Positions 1 through 9,605 are shown, numbered from the stretch's first letter. The stretch: DNA of 64,000 nt from JAFECT01 sp036501825 (GCA_036501825.1 DASXZP010000026.1:248001-312000), one strand, 5' to 3'. Notes: generated from the letters alone by a model not told the origin. Made by a program: numbers and translations.

Positions 1-32
1 GACGGAGGCCGTGGCGGGCTCCACGCTCCTAA

Positions 33-59
33 GGAACGCCCGGCCGCCGCGGGCGTTCC
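33..59 (-). terminator. Putative terminator hairpin after the PCMT-like gene
   Basis: A 9-bp perfect inverted repeat (GGAACGCCC / GGGCGTTCC) with a 9-nt GC-rich loop lies 12 bp beyond the stop codon of the minus-strand PCMT-like gene. On the minus strand only a short TT follows the stem, so a strong U tract is missing. It may be a weak intrinsic terminator. Confidence 0.45.
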
Positions 60-71
60 CCTCAAACGTCC

Positions 72-989
72 CTAATGCGCCGTTACCGCTCCAGCCGGCG
101 CCGCGGTCTTGGAAATCGCGCCGGTCATCGGAATGAAGAACACGCCCACGTCGCGGCGCGAGTGAACCTTGCCGCGCGCGTCCTTGGTGTAGACGTAAAG
201 GATTTGGCCACGCTTGAACGGCTGTCCGATGGGGATGATCATGCGGCCGCCGGGCTTCAACTGCGAGAACAGCGTCGGCGGCGCATAGCGCGCCGCGCAG
301 GTGACGATGATGATGTCGAAGCCGCCCTTCACCTCGGGCCAGCCGTAATAGCCGTCGCCGACGCGCGAGCTGATGTTGGAGTAGCCGAGCGGCGCGAAGA
401 TCTTGCCGACCGCGTGGCCCAGCGGCTCGATGATCTCGATCGAATAGGCGTGCTTGACCATGCGCGAGAGCAGCGAGCTCTGGAAGCCGGAGCCGGTGCC
501 GACCTCGAGGGTGACGTCGTTGGGGCCGGGCTTGCACAGCTGGGTCATGTAGGCCTGGCCGAGATAGTCCGAGAGCGCCGAGCCGTAACCGATGGCCCAG
601 GGCTTGGGGTTTTCCTCATAGGCGTCTTCCGGCCGCGCCACGCCGAACAGGCCGCCCTTCGCGCTGCGGCCAGCGTAGTTGTAGTGGTAGTACTCACGCG
701 GCACTTCCTGGAAGGCCTGCACCACCCGCTCGTCGGCGGCGCCGAAGCGCTGGGTCAGATAATTGCGGATGTGCGCGATGGCCGGGCCCTTGCGCTTTTG
801 AATCGCGTCGAAGACCGCGTCGCTGATGTGGGTGGGGCGGCCCGAGGCGCGCATGGCGGCTTCAAAGGCCTGCCGCGTCCACGCCTTTGCGGTCGCGGCG
901 TTGGCGAGGCTCGGCGCCAGGGCGGGCGCAAGCGTCAGGGCGGCGGCGGAAGCGATCAGGCCGCGGCGGGTTTGGGCGTTGTCGTCCAT
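72..989 (-). CDS. Protein-L-isoaspartate O-methyltransferase-like, exported
   Basis: The 305-aa product starts with a Tat-like signal (RRGLIASAAALTLAPALA followed by Ala-rich residues to about residue 30), so the protein is probably exported. The rest is a Rossmann methyltransferase of the PCMT family. A SAM-binding glycine motif EVGTGSG follows the segment GYGSALSDYLGQAYMTQL, which resembles the PCMT substrate loop (known family: G-x-T-x-S-x-P). The family repairs isoaspartyl residues using SAM, but an exported member next to a membrane SAM-fold protein may act on something else. The ATG at 989 overlaps the 3' end of the upstream gene by 34 nt, suggesting cotranscription. An in-frame upstream extension to 1244 only runs through the neighbouring gene. 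Confidence 0.8.
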   Translation of the reverse strand: MDDNAQTRRGLIASAAALTLAPALAPSLANAATAKAWTRQAFEAAMRASGRPTHISDAVFDAIQKRKGPAIAHIRNYLTQRFGAADERVVQAFQEVPREYYHYNYAGRSAKGGLFGVARPEDAYEENPKPWAIGYGSALSDYLGQAYMTQLCKPGPNDVTLEVGTGSGFQSSLLSRMVKHAYSIEIIEPLGHAVGKIFAPLGYSNISSRVGDGYYGWPEVKGGFDIIIVTCAARYAPPTLFSQLKPGGRMIIPIGQPFKRGQILYVYTKDARGKVHSRRDVGVFFIPMTGAISKTAAPAGAVTAH

Positions 990-3448
990 GATTTCCTCGG
1001 GAAAGTCGCGAAGGCTAAGAGATAGAGAACTGCGGCGCTGTAAATCAGCCAGGAAAACCCGGCCTCGCGCGCGATGAGGTTGGCCAGCGGCGTCGCCACC
1101 ACCGAAAAGGCGCCGTTCACGCCCCAGGCCCACGGCAGAAACCCGCCGTCGCCGGTGCGCATCAGGCCGAGCGGGAAGGGCATGCCGAGGGCGATGGAGA
1201 CCGGCGCAGTGATCGCCAGGACCATGGCCGCGCGCACCGCCCAACTGAGGCTGAGGGTCGAGAGCATGTACTGTTCGGCGCCTTCATACATCGCGGCGCT
1301 GAGGCCGATGAGCATGAGCACCGCAAACACCATGCCGACGCGCGGCAGGCGAGAAAACCAGGGTGCGATCATCGAGCCGAGACCGCCGAACACCAGCATG
1401 CCGGTGAGCACCAGGGCGAAGGCGCTGACCCGGTCGTTGAGATAGAAGGAACCCTTCTCGATCAGGAAGATTTCGACGAACAGGAAGCCCAGGCCGAGGG
1501 CGGCGAAATAGACCACCGGACGCAGGCCGCCGCTCTTGGTCTCCTTGCGCAGGCGCCTTGGCGACAGCAGCGGCGTGCCGAGCACGATCAGCGCGATGAT
1601 GATGGCCTGGGCCAGGACCGCGAGGTTGACCAGGGCGCCGATCTCCGGCTGGGGCAGGACTTCGAGCCGCGCCATCAGGACGTCGATCTGCTGCAGCTGC
1701 AGGATGGCGTAGAAGAAGGGCCGGTCGAGGCGGATGGGTGTGAGGTTGAATGCGGCTTCCGACGGCGTGGGCTGGCCCGCGAGTACGGCTTGCGCTTCAT
1801 CGGCGACCGCGTCGTCGAGACCCTGGGCGGTGACCTTGCCGGTGATGAAGGAGACCGAGGGCAGGTCGTTATAGATATTGCCGCGCACGGCCTCGACGTT
1901 GATCCCCGGATAGTAGGAGACGTCGAAAGAGCGGTCGTCGCAAAACTTGCGCAGCTGGTCGATCTCGTCCGCGGTCCAGGCGTTGCGCTTGACCAGGATG
2001 CGCACGCCCCAGGCGGAGCGGTAAACCACCACATGGCTCAGCGGGTCCTTGATGTGGGCGTCGAGCAGGCCCGCGCGCACGGTGGCCAGCATGCGCACGG
2101 CGTAGGCGGGGAACTCGCGGATCGACACCGGGATCGAGACGATGCCGTCCCGCGTGAGCGCCCGCAGGTCCGACGCGATGGCCTCGGCGGAGAAGGCGGT
2201 CTGGTTGGTGTCCTGGGCGTCGAGGAAGTCGGACGACAGGTCGATCAGGTCGTAGCCGCGGCGCCCGGCGTCCTCAGTCACCGCGAGCGGACTGCCGTCG
2301 AGCAGTCGCACGTGCGGATTGATCGCCAGCGGCGGCGAGGGGCGCAGGCCATCGACCAGCGCCGCGTGCAGAATGGGTTCGGGCTCGAGCACATCGATCT
2401 GATCGGCGCCGAGGGTCAAGGCGCCGGCGACGCGGAAGCCGCCGGACGCGCCGACCAGCAGCACGCGGCCCTTCGGATGCAGCAGGTAAGGCGCGGCCGA
2501 CAGGTCCGAGGGCGCATAGGATGCATCGATCGGACCCGGCTTGGGCAGGGAGGCGATGCGTACGCCGTCGCGATAGAGGCCGAAGCTGCGCGGCGGGTCG
2601 GGCAGGTTCAGCATCGACGCGTCGTTAGACACGTCCGCGTCCATCCGCTCGGTGAAGTCGTCGAGCAGCAGATAGTCGCCGCGGGGCGAGCGGGTCTCGC
2701 TGAGCACCTTGGCGTTGGGCGTGTGCAGCGGCGGATAGATCGCCTTGAACTCGTTGAACGCTGGCTGCGGACCTTCGAGCAGCAGGTATTCGCCGCCGGC
2801 CAGCGCCAGGGCGGCGAGCGCGATCGCCAGCAACTTGCCCTTCTTCGGCAGGAACAGGGCGCTCGACGCGACGATGACCAGGATCGAGGGCGCCAGATCG
2901 AAGGGATGCAGGGCGAACATCAGGATCAGCACGAGCGCCGAGCCCAGGCCCGCGCCGGTCAGGTCGTAGCCGTAGACGCGGCCGATCTCCTTGCTGTTCA
3001 GCACGAAGCTCAGCGAGACGAACACGCCGGCCAGGAAGAAGAACGGCAGCAGCGCGGCGTAATAGAGCCCGATGTTCTCCACCTGTGGAATCCAGGTGGC
3101 GGGGTTCTGCAATTCGAGCGGATTGAACGGATTGGTGACCGTGTAGTGGAAGCCGGCCGCCGCGCTCGCCACCAGGGCGCCCGGCAGCAGCGCCTGCAGC
3201 CAGCGGCCGGCGCGGGCGAACGCGTCGCGGAACAGCGCGACCACCACGCCCGAGAGCGCGAACCCGGCCATGACGATGGAGATGACCCAGTAGCCGTACT
3301 CCGACCACTTGGCGACGGCGAAGTACCGGGTCAGAGCGATCTCGAACCCGACGGCGCCGGCGGAGACCAGGAACAGCGGCCACAGGCGCGCGCGTTCGGC
3401 GGGCGCCGTTGCGGTGGCTTCGAACGTCGTCCCCCCGGCGACGCTCAC
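956..3448 (-). CDS. Multi-span membrane protein with spermidine-synthase-like domain
   Basis: This 830-aa protein has about six hydrophobic helices in its N-terminal 230 residues. A soluble central part contains a nucleotide-binding glycine loop (LLVGASGGFR, about residue 330), followed by an acidic strand end (DVLEPEP) as in spermidine-synthase-like Rossmann folds. A second block of about six membrane helices ends the protein. This layout matches the widespread but functionally unassigned membrane 'spermidine synthase-like' proteins rather than a cytosolic polyamine synthase. It starts at a GTG that overlaps the stop of the upstream hydrolase (GTGA), which suggests translational coupling. 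The substrate is unknown. Confidence 0.75.
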   Translation of the reverse strand: MSVAGGTTFEATATAPAERARLWPLFLVSAGAVGFEIALTRYFAVAKWSEYGYWVISIVMAGFALSGVVVALFRDAFARAGRWLQALLPGALVASAAAGFHYTVTNPFNPLELQNPATWIPQVENIGLYYAALLPFFFLAGVFVSLSFVLNSKEIGRVYGYDLTGAGLGSALVLILMFALHPFDLAPSILVIVASSALFLPKKGKLLAIALAALALAGGEYLLLEGPQPAFNEFKAIYPPLHTPNAKVLSETRSPRGDYLLLDDFTERMDADVSNDASMLNLPDPPRSFGLYRDGVRIASLPKPGPIDASYAPSDLSAAPYLLHPKGRVLLVGASGGFRVAGALTLGADQIDVLEPEPILHAALVDGLRPSPPLAINPHVRLLDGSPLAVTEDAGRRGYDLIDLSSDFLDAQDTNQTAFSAEAIASDLRALTRDGIVSIPVSIREFPAYAVRMLATVRAGLLDAHIKDPLSHVVVYRSAWGVRILVKRNAWTADEIDQLRKFCDDRSFDVSYYPGINVEAVRGNIYNDLPSVSFITGKVTAQGLDDAVADEAQAVLAGQPTPSEAAFNLTPIRLDRPFFYAILQLQQIDVLMARLEVLPQPEIGALVNLAVLAQAIIIALIVLGTPLLSPRRLRKETKSGGLRPVVYFAALGLGFLFVEIFLIEKGSFYLNDRVSAFALVLTGMLVFGGLGSMIAPWFSRLPRVGMVFAVLMLIGLSAAMYEGAEQYMLSTLSLSWAVRAAMVLAITAPVSIALGMPFPLGLMRTGDGGFLPWAWGVNGAFSVVATPLANLIAREAGFSWLIYSAAVLYLLAFATFPRKSWTTTPKPAAA

Positions 3449-4341
3449 GGCCAGACCTTGCGTTTGAGGAAGTCCTCGACGGTGGCGTCGAACTTGTCCG
3501 GTTCGTCGACGAACAGGGCGTGGCCGGCGTGGTCGAATACGGCGACCTCGGCGGACTTGTGCTTGCGTTCGAGGTTGGCCGCCTGGCCTTCCCAGCGCGG
3601 GCGGATGACGTAGAGCACCGGCTTGCCGGTGGAATAGATCGCGTCGCGCCAGAACTCGCGCGGCATGGGGTAGGCCTTCAGCGCCTTGGCGGCGGGTTCG
3701 GGGGTGTGCAGGGTCGCCGCGGTCAGGCGGTCGATGTAGTCGGCGCTCTGCGGCGTTGCGAACAGGCCGGAGACGAAGGCGTGCATGGCCGCTTCGGGTG
3801 GTTGCTCGGGCGCGGCCGCGCGATGAACGCCGGAAACGACCGGCGCGGGCTCTTCGCCGACCGAGTTGTCGACCAGCACCAGGCCCGCGACCTTTCCGTC
3901 GCCGCGCTCGGTGACGTAGGTCAGGGTGTCGAGCACGCCCAGCGACCAGGCCACGATGACCACGGGGTTAGGCCCCAGACGGTCGATGAGCTCGGCGATG
4001 TCCTTGCCGCGGCGCTCCGGGTCATAGCCGCCGGCGGGCGCGTCGCTTTCGCCCTGGCCGCGGGGGTCGAAGGCGACCACGTGATGGTCCTTGCCGAAGG
4101 CCTCGATCTGGCGGTCGAAAATCCAGGCGGGCATGCGCCATCCCGGGACAAACACCAGGGTCTGGGCGTCCGGCGGCCCGGCCTCCAGGTAGTGGAGTTT
4201 CACCCCGTCGCTGGTGGTGAAGAATCGGCTTTCGACGGTTGGCGCGGGAGCGTCCGCCACGGCGCGCGAACCCAGGCCCGCCAAGGGAAAGGCGAGCACA
4301 AGGGCGGCCGTCCAGGCCAGCGCTAGGCGGGTCGGGTCCAT
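3445..4341 (-). CDS. Alpha/beta hydrolase, exported
   Basis: The 298-aa product begins with a signal-like segment (LALAWTAALVLAFPLAGLG). It then shows the alpha/beta hydrolase order: VFVPGW oxyanion-hole strand, DPRGQGES, nucleophile elbow AWSLG (Ser), and a late FDHAGHALFVDEP segment carrying the catalytic His. It is probably an esterase or related hydrolase of unknown substrate, acting in the periplasm. It is the first gene of a three-gene minus-strand set and is divergent from the flavin reductase gene, with 148 bp between the two starts. The ATG at 4341 was chosen because the longer frame to 4707 runs antisense into the flavin reductase gene. Confidence 0.78.
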   Translation of the reverse strand: MDPTRLALAWTAALVLAFPLAGLGSRAVADAPAPTVESRFFTTSDGVKLHYLEAGPPDAQTLVFVPGWRMPAWIFDRQIEAFGKDHHVVAFDPRGQGESDAPAGGYDPERRGKDIAELIDRLGPNPVVIVAWSLGVLDTLTYVTERGDGKVAGLVLVDNSVGEEPAPVVSGVHRAAAPEQPPEAAMHAFVSGLFATPQSADYIDRLTAATLHTPEPAAKALKAYPMPREFWRDAIYSTGKPVLYVIRPRWEGQAANLERKHKSAEVAVFDHAGHALFVDEPDKFDATVEDFLKRKVWP

Positions 4342-4489
4342 CGGTTCCACTATGAGGGGAAAGTCGGTCCCCCTGTCGCGGAAATTCTCCTGTTGAGACG
4401 CCAAATCCAGCCCCCTCCGGTGGCGTCCGCCTTGCAAATCCCGGTCCCAGGGGGGCCACAAGGCCCGAATAGAGACGCAAGGGTTGCGC

Positions 4490-5023
4490 ATGGCCGCCCG
4501 ATCCGCCGCCAAACAGGCTTTGGACGCTCCCGTCCTAGCGGACAGGTTTGACAGTCTTTCGTTCCGCCGTGCGCTCGGCCTGTTCGCGACCGGGGTCACC
4601 GTGGTGACCGCCGCCGACGCGGCCGGGGAGCCGGTGGGGATTACGGTCAGCTCGTTCAACACCGTGTCGCTGAGCCCGCCACTGGTGCTGTTCAGCGTGC
4701 AGCGCAAGGCCTATGCGCTGGGCGCCCTGCAGCGGGCCAAGGGGTTTGCCGTCAACGTGCTGAGCGAAACGCAGCAGCACCTGTCGCAACGGTTTTCCCG
4801 CGCGCTGGACGCCGGCCGCTGGGCCAGCGCGCCGCACCGGTTGGGGCGGACGGGCGCGCCGCTGCTCGACGGCGCCCTGGCGCGTTTCGAGTGCGAGCCC
4901 CACGCGGTCCACGACGGCGGCGACCATTTGATCTTCGTCGGGCGGGTGGTGTCTTTCGACGTGACGAACGAGCAAGACGCGCCGCTGGTCTTCTTCCGCG
5001 GCGCCTACGGGCGGCTGGTTTAA
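4490..5023 (+). CDS. Flavin reductase-like FMN-binding protein
   Basis: The 177-aa product belongs to the flavin-reductase-like split-barrel family (HpaC/ActVB type). Typical elements are FRRALGLFATGVTVVTA near the N-terminus, the flavin-contacting GITVSSFNTVSLSPPLVLFS, and a C-terminal PLVFFRGAYG. Such proteins supply reduced FMN or FAD to a two-component monooxygenase. No obvious monooxygenase partner is adjacent; the acyl-CoA-dehydrogenase-like protein at 14427 has the fold used by some partners, but that link is speculative. The ATG at 4490 is preferred to the in-frame TTG two codons earlier. The gene ends one base before the convergent M1 peptidase gene. Confidence 0.82.
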   Translation: MAARSAAKQALDAPVLADRFDSLSFRRALGLFATGVTVVTAADAAGEPVGITVSSFNTVSLSPPLVLFSVQRKAYALGALQRAKGFAVNVLSETQQHLSQRFSRALDAGRWASAPHRLGRTGAPLLDGALARFECEPHAVHDGGDHLIFVGRVVSFDVTNEQDAPLVFFRGAYGRLV

Positions 5024-7678
5024 CTAGACCGCTGCGCCCGCGGCGCACCGGATCGCGATCACGCGTGCCAGATCGTCGCGCGCCTCCAAAACCTTGCGCT
5101 TGAGGTCGATGGGCAGCGCCGGGTTGTCCGCGAGATAGCCGTCCACGGTTCGCAACGCCGCCTCGCTCTGCTGGCCGCCGATGAAGGCGTTGATCCAGCC
5201 GGGGAGGAAGAAGATGCGGCGGTGGACCTGGATCCAGGGCAGCCGGTCGAGCGACTGGCGCAGGTAGGGCGCCGACAGCGCCGCCTGGTCCAGGTCATTG
5301 AAGTTGGCGAGGCTCGCCGACACCCATTCCTCGTTCAACGAGGCGTCGTTGAAATAGCGGTCGTAGTAGGCGCGCTTCACCTCGGCGGTGGGCGCGGCGG
5401 CGCCGACGACGAAGGCGCTGCGGCCGGACTCCGGCGTGGTGTCGCGCTGGGCTTCGGCGGCGACGAGGGCCGGGCCGTCGGGCTCGCCGAGCGCGAGCAG
5501 GCGTTGCGCGATGTTCCAGTGAGTGAGCTGTTTCACCGGGCCGCCGTCGAACAGAATGGCGCCGGACAGATACGACCGCAGCGTCGCGCGGCCCTGGGCC
5601 GTCCGCGCGGTGGCGATGAGGGTGTCGAGGCTCTCCTTTCGGAAGCCGTAGGTGAGGCTCGTGTCCTGGGCGCGCGCAGTGAGCAGCGCCTCCCACCGCG
5701 GGAACAGCCGCCCAGCGTCCGCGTCGGAGACGTAGCGGGTGAGCGCCGTCGCTGCGCGGTTGAGGATGAAGACGGAAATGTGCTCGTCCCGCTCGGCGGC
5801 GAGGGCGTCCATGGCGATTTCGCAGAAGCGCGCCGGCGCAAGCCGCGTCTCGCGCACCAGGTCCCACAGCGCGCCCCAGAGCATGGCGCGCAACAGACCG
5901 TCCTTCACCGCGCCGACGTTCGCCTCGATCCACGCGGCGCTGCGCGCATCGGGGAGAAACAGGCCGTAGCCGTAGTCCCCGCCGTTGGCCCAGACGTAGT
6001 CGGGCGTAGGCAGGCCGCTCGCGCCATCGAGGGTCACGGTTTCGCCGGCGAAGGCGGCGGTGAGGACGACGTCTTCACGATGGCTGTAGCCCAGGCGCAC
6101 CTGGGTCTTGATCGGCCACCAGCCGCCGGGATCGCCGGGAAGGTCACGTACGGGACGCTGGGCCAGGGTCAGGCTGCGGATATTACCGCCTTCGAGCGTA
6201 AGTGCGGTGTCCACGCGCGGCATGCCGGCGCGCAGGATGAACTGGTCACCGAACCGCTGCAGCGATCCCTTGGCGTCGCCCTCGATGGCCGACAGCAGAT
6301 CGCGCCAGGTGGCGTTGGCGTAAGCGTGCTTTTTCAAAAATCGATGCAGGCCTGCGCGGAAGCGCTCTTCGCCGACCAGGAAGGCGAGCTGTTTGATGAT
6401 CGACGGCGCCTTGTTGTAGACGATCGGGCCGTAGTTGCTCTTTGCCTGGTCGAGGTTGTCCAGCGGTTGCGATACCGAGTTTGTGCCGCGGGTGGAGTCG
6501 GCGGCATAGGCGATCGGCTTTTGATGCAGATAAAACGTCTTCCACGTCTCGCTCTGCGGCTTCAGCGCGTCCTGCACGCGCGCGGCCATGTAGGTGGCGA
6601 AGCCCTCCTTCAGCCACAGGTCGTCGAACCACTGCATGGTGACGAGGTCGCCGAACCACTGGTGGCTGACCTCGTGGTAGATGGTGGAGTCGCGGGCGAG
6701 CAGCTGCAGCGGTGTCGGCGGCTCGCGGAAGACGAAGCTGTTCTCGTTATAAAAAATCTCACCCACGTGCTCCATGCCGCCGAACGGGAAGGCGGGGGCG
6801 AGCAGGGCGTCGAGTTTGCTGAACGGAAAGGGGACGCCGAACCAGTCCGCCAGCCATTTTGCTGCGTCGCGATTGGAGGCGATGATCGTGTCGGCGTCGA
6901 CCTCGGCCCGGCGTGAGGCGCGCGCGTAGAGGGTGGTGGGCCGCTCGTTCGGCGGCGCCGAGGTCCACGTCGCCCACGGTCCCGCGCCGAAGGCGGCAAG
7001 ATAGGTGGGGATCGGTTCGGTCTCGGCAAAGCGCCACGCGGAAGCGCCGTCCTTGTCATCGATGCGCGAGTGCGGCACGGCGTTGGCGAGCACGGTCCAG
7101 GTTGACGGCGCGCGCAAGGTCCAGGTGATGCGGGCCTTCAGGTTCGGCTGGTCGAAACAGGGGAACAACAGGTTGGCGTCGCTCGGCACCAACAGGGTGT
7201 AGAGGTAGGTCGCGCCGTCGCTCTTGTCGTCGAAGCGGATGATGGACGCGCCGCTGGCGGCGATGGGGGTGGTGAACTCCGCTTCGAGCCGGTTGACGCC
7301 GGTGTTGAGATAGCGCGCGGGTACGATGAAATGGCCATCGCGCCAGACCAGGCCCTCTACGACGCGATCGTTCGCGCGGACGCCGGTGAGCGCGGGTCCG
7401 CGGAAGTCGACGATCAGATCACCCGCGCCGGCTTGGCGGCGGAAGCTCATGCGCACGGCGCCCTTGGCGCTGTCGCCTTGCGTGAGGTCGAGGGCGATAG
7501 CGTAGCGCACGTCCGATAAGGTGGCTGAGCGATGATCCGCAAGCGCACGGGATATGCCGGGGTCGAGCAGATGCTGGGGCTCGGTGGCGCTCGCCGAACG
7601 CCAGAACGCCGTTACCGCGGAAGCAGCAACCGCGGCGACGAGGGTTTGGCGGCGGTTGAAACGGTCGGCCATACGCAT
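5024..7678 (-). CDS. M1 family zinc aminopeptidase, exported
   Basis: This 884-aa protein is a gluzincin of the aminopeptidase N family. The exopeptidase motif GGMEH lies near residue 300 and the zinc site HEVSH near 333, with the third ligand in WLKEGFA about 19 residues later, the family's usual spacing. The N-terminus has a twin-arginine-like signal (NRRQTLVAAVAASAVTAF), so it is probably periplasmic. Its length is typical for full-length M1 enzymes with a C-terminal helical domain. Starts at 7678 or 7672 are both possible. It is the last gene of a tightly packed minus-strand run that begins with metY. Confidence 0.9.
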   Translation of the reverse strand: MRMADRFNRRQTLVAAVAASAVTAFWRSASATEPQHLLDPGISRALADHRSATLSDVRYAIALDLTQGDSAKGAVRMSFRRQAGAGDLIVDFRGPALTGVRANDRVVEGLVWRDGHFIVPARYLNTGVNRLEAEFTTPIAASGASIIRFDDKSDGATYLYTLLVPSDANLLFPCFDQPNLKARITWTLRAPSTWTVLANAVPHSRIDDKDGASAWRFAETEPIPTYLAAFGAGPWATWTSAPPNERPTTLYARASRRAEVDADTIIASNRDAAKWLADWFGVPFPFSKLDALLAPAFPFGGMEHVGEIFYNENSFVFREPPTPLQLLARDSTIYHEVSHQWFGDLVTMQWFDDLWLKEGFATYMAARVQDALKPQSETWKTFYLHQKPIAYAADSTRGTNSVSQPLDNLDQAKSNYGPIVYNKAPSIIKQLAFLVGEERFRAGLHRFLKKHAYANATWRDLLSAIEGDAKGSLQRFGDQFILRAGMPRVDTALTLEGGNIRSLTLAQRPVRDLPGDPGGWWPIKTQVRLGYSHREDVVLTAAFAGETVTLDGASGLPTPDYVWANGGDYGYGLFLPDARSAAWIEANVGAVKDGLLRAMLWGALWDLVRETRLAPARFCEIAMDALAAERDEHISVFILNRAATALTRYVSDADAGRLFPRWEALLTARAQDTSLTYGFRKESLDTLIATARTAQGRATLRSYLSGAILFDGGPVKQLTHWNIAQRLLALGEPDGPALVAAEAQRDTTPESGRSAFVVGAAAPTAEVKRAYYDRYFNDASLNEEWVSASLANFNDLDQAALSAPYLRQSLDRLPWIQVHRRIFFLPGWINAFIGGQQSEAALRTVDGYLADNPALPIDLKRKVLEARDDLARVIAIRCAAGAAV

Positions 7679-7705
7679 GCATAGCAAGCGACGGGGAGAA
7701 GGCAA

Positions 7706-8665
7706 TCAGGCGGCGTGGACCAGGGTTGCGCTGCGTTGGCCTTCGGTCAGGCCGTAGAAGCGGACCTTGAACGGCTTCCACCAGAAGATCTTGCCGAGGC
7801 TGCGGGCGAGGCAGTCGAAGGCGTCGGCGCGGTCCGGTCGCCGCGTCAGCCACGCGACGGCGGCGAACGGTGCGCGCACCATCGCTTGCGCAAGACCGAC
7901 CAGCATCCAGCCCGCGGCGCCCCATTCACGGCCCGGCGTGTTGGCGCAGCGGCAGGGAGCGCCCTGGCCGAAGGCGAAGGCGCGGGGCAGGGTGTAGCGC
8001 AGGGACAGGCGGTCGGTGGCGGGGTCTTCGTAGACGCGCGCCGACGGCGACCAGGCGAAAACCGCGCCCGCGTCCCGCATGGCGGAGAACAGGACGTCGT
8101 CCTCGCCGCCGATCTCATTGCTGAGCGGGTCGAACGGGCGCGCGCGGTCGGGCAGGGCGGCGACGCGGACCAGGCTGTCGCCGCAGCCGTAGGCGTGGTC
8201 GAGCACGCACGCCTCCGCCGGGCCGAGGCGCGAGAAAAAGTGCGCGAGGTAGGGGCGGTGGGCCGTCACGCTGGCGGGAAGGCGCGCTTCGACCGGGCCG
8301 AAGACGACGTCGGCGTTGAACTGAGCCTGGGTTTCCAGCAGGGCGGTGAGCCAGCCTGACGGCGCTTCTTCGTCGTCGTCGAGGAAAGCAACGAACTCGC
8401 CCGTCGCAACCCCCATCGCAGCATTGCGCGCGTTGGACACGCCGGCGCGCGGCTCGTGGACGTAACGCACGCCGAAGGGCGATGCCGCGTCGAGGCGTTC
8501 GACCAGGGTGCGGGCCGAGGGGACCGCGTCATTGTCGGCCACCACCACTTCGACCGTCTGCGGGTCGACGCCGGCCTGGGCAAAGGCCGAGCGCAGGGCG
8601 CGCTCCAGCGGTTCGGGGCGGCGTTGGGTGGGGATGACGATGGAGACGCGCATGGAGGTCTGCAT
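7706..8665 (-). CDS. Family 2 glycosyltransferase
   Basis: The 319-aa product has a GT-A fold start (VSIVIPTQRRPEPLERALRS), a nucleotide-binding acidic strand (VVVADNDA), the metal-binding cluster FLDDDEEAP, and a GGEDD motif at about residue 190 that fits the catalytic-base region of GT2 enzymes. No large membrane domain is present, although a hydrophobic stretch (VGLAQAMVRAPFAAVAWL) occurs near residue 255. The acceptor is unknown. It lies 4 bp after the metA-like gene and is likely cotranscribed. Alternative starts are 8665 and the ATG at 8653. Confidence 0.82.
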   Translation of the reverse strand: MQTSMRVSIVIPTQRRPEPLERALRSAFAQAGVDPQTVEVVVADNDAVPSARTLVERLDAASPFGVRYVHEPRAGVSNARNAAMGVATGEFVAFLDDDEEAPSGWLTALLETQAQFNADVVFGPVEARLPASVTAHRPYLAHFFSRLGPAEACVLDHAYGCGDSLVRVAALPDRARPFDPLSNEIGGEDDVLFSAMRDAGAVFAWSPSARVYEDPATDRLSLRYTLPRAFAFGQGAPCRCANTPGREWGAAGWMLVGLAQAMVRAPFAAVAWLTRRPDRADAFDCLARSLGKIFWWKPFKVRFYGLTEGQRSATLVHAA

Positions 8666-8669
8666 GGGC

Positions 8670-9605
8670 TCAAGCGCTCACGGCCTCAGCGCGCGGCTGC
8701 GGCGCGGGTTTGCGCGCGGCGATCTCGTCGAGCCAGTTGGCGTAGAGCTGTTCAGCCCCCGCGCGCCAGCGGTGCTCCGGCGTCGCAGAGGTCACAACGT
8801 GGGTAAAGCGGCTCATCAGACCGTGGCCGGGCATGCGTTCGGCGACGTCGGTCATATGGCGCAGTTCGCGCTCGACTTCGGAGGCGAAATAACCGGCGGG
8901 GACGGCCGGCGGCGTTGAACGTTCGCCCTTCAGGAAACGCCCGACGTCGCGCATGTATTCGCGCGCGATGGAGTCGGCGTCGTATTCGGGATGGCCTTGC
9001 AGGAAGACCTGCAGGCTCTTGCCGTGGCGGACGAAGGCGTCGACGCCGGCGTCCTCGGACACGGTGAGAATTTCGTACCCGGCTTTGCGCAAATCTTCGA
9101 CCGCCAGTTCGTTCACGCGCGAGTGGGGCGTGTCGATGGACGCGGGCAGGTCGGCCAGGAGCGGGTCGAAGCTCGCGCGCTCGCAGGCGAAGACGCCGCT
9201 GAGCTTGGACGCGCGCGGGCGGCGGCGGATGCCGTCGCGATGCAGCACCGCGGCGTGCGCCGCAAGACACGACCACAGGGTCGAGACGGTGTTCGCCTCG
9301 GCCCAGTCGGCGAGCCAGGCCAGCGCCGGGAAATAGGGTTCGGCCTTCAGGTCGCTGGCGCGCGGTTCGGTCCCGGTGACGATGAGGGCGTCGAGGTTTG
9401 CGCTGGCCAGCGCTTCCAGGTCGCCGTAGCGCCCGCGCATCTGGGCGCGGGCGTAGTCGCTGCGGGCCACGTTGGGCAGGCTGAAGGGCTTGATGACGAC
9501 CTCACGCCCGCGCGCCGCGGCCTGCACGAGCGACGTGAACTGCCGCTCGGTCGCCGCGAGCGCTGCGTCGGGCATGTTGTTCACCAGACCGATGATCAGG
9601 GTCAT
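8670..9605 (-). CDS. metA: MetA-family homoserine O-acyltransferase
   Basis: This 311-aa protein aligns by eye with MetA. It has TLWSCLAAHAAVLHRDGI where MetA has the nucleophile Cys (here C113), the PHSR segment, and GHPEYD with the catalytic His (H205) and Glu (E207). About 30 residues of the usual MetA N-terminus are missing, and the Trp-Gly following the Cys in MetA is Leu-Ala here. The enzyme would acylate homoserine with succinyl- or acetyl-CoA, feeding the neighbouring MetY enzyme. MetA homologues outside enterobacteria often use acetyl-CoA, so donor choice is open. It starts 5 bp after metY. Confidence 0.75.
   Translation of the reverse strand: MTLIIGLVNNMPDAALAATERQFTSLVQAAARGREVVIKPFSLPNVARSDYARAQMRGRYGDLEALASANLDALIVTGTEPRASDLKAEPYFPALAWLADWAEANTVSTLWSCLAAHAAVLHRDGIRRRPRASKLSGVFACERASFDPLLADLPASIDTPHSRVNELAVEDLRKAGYEILTVSEDAGVDAFVRHGKSLQVFLQGHPEYDADSIAREYMRDVGRFLKGERSTPPAVPAGYFASEVERELRHMTDVAERMPGHGLMSRFTHVVTSATPEHRWRAGAEQLYANWLDEIAARKPAPQPRAEAVSA

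Noticed and set aside
1790..3613. 607-aa plus-strand frame opposite the membrane spermidine-synthase-like gene
   Set aside because: It is a long antisense frame caused by high GC; the composition is Arg/Gly/Gln-rich without domains, and the minus-strand gene is clearly real.
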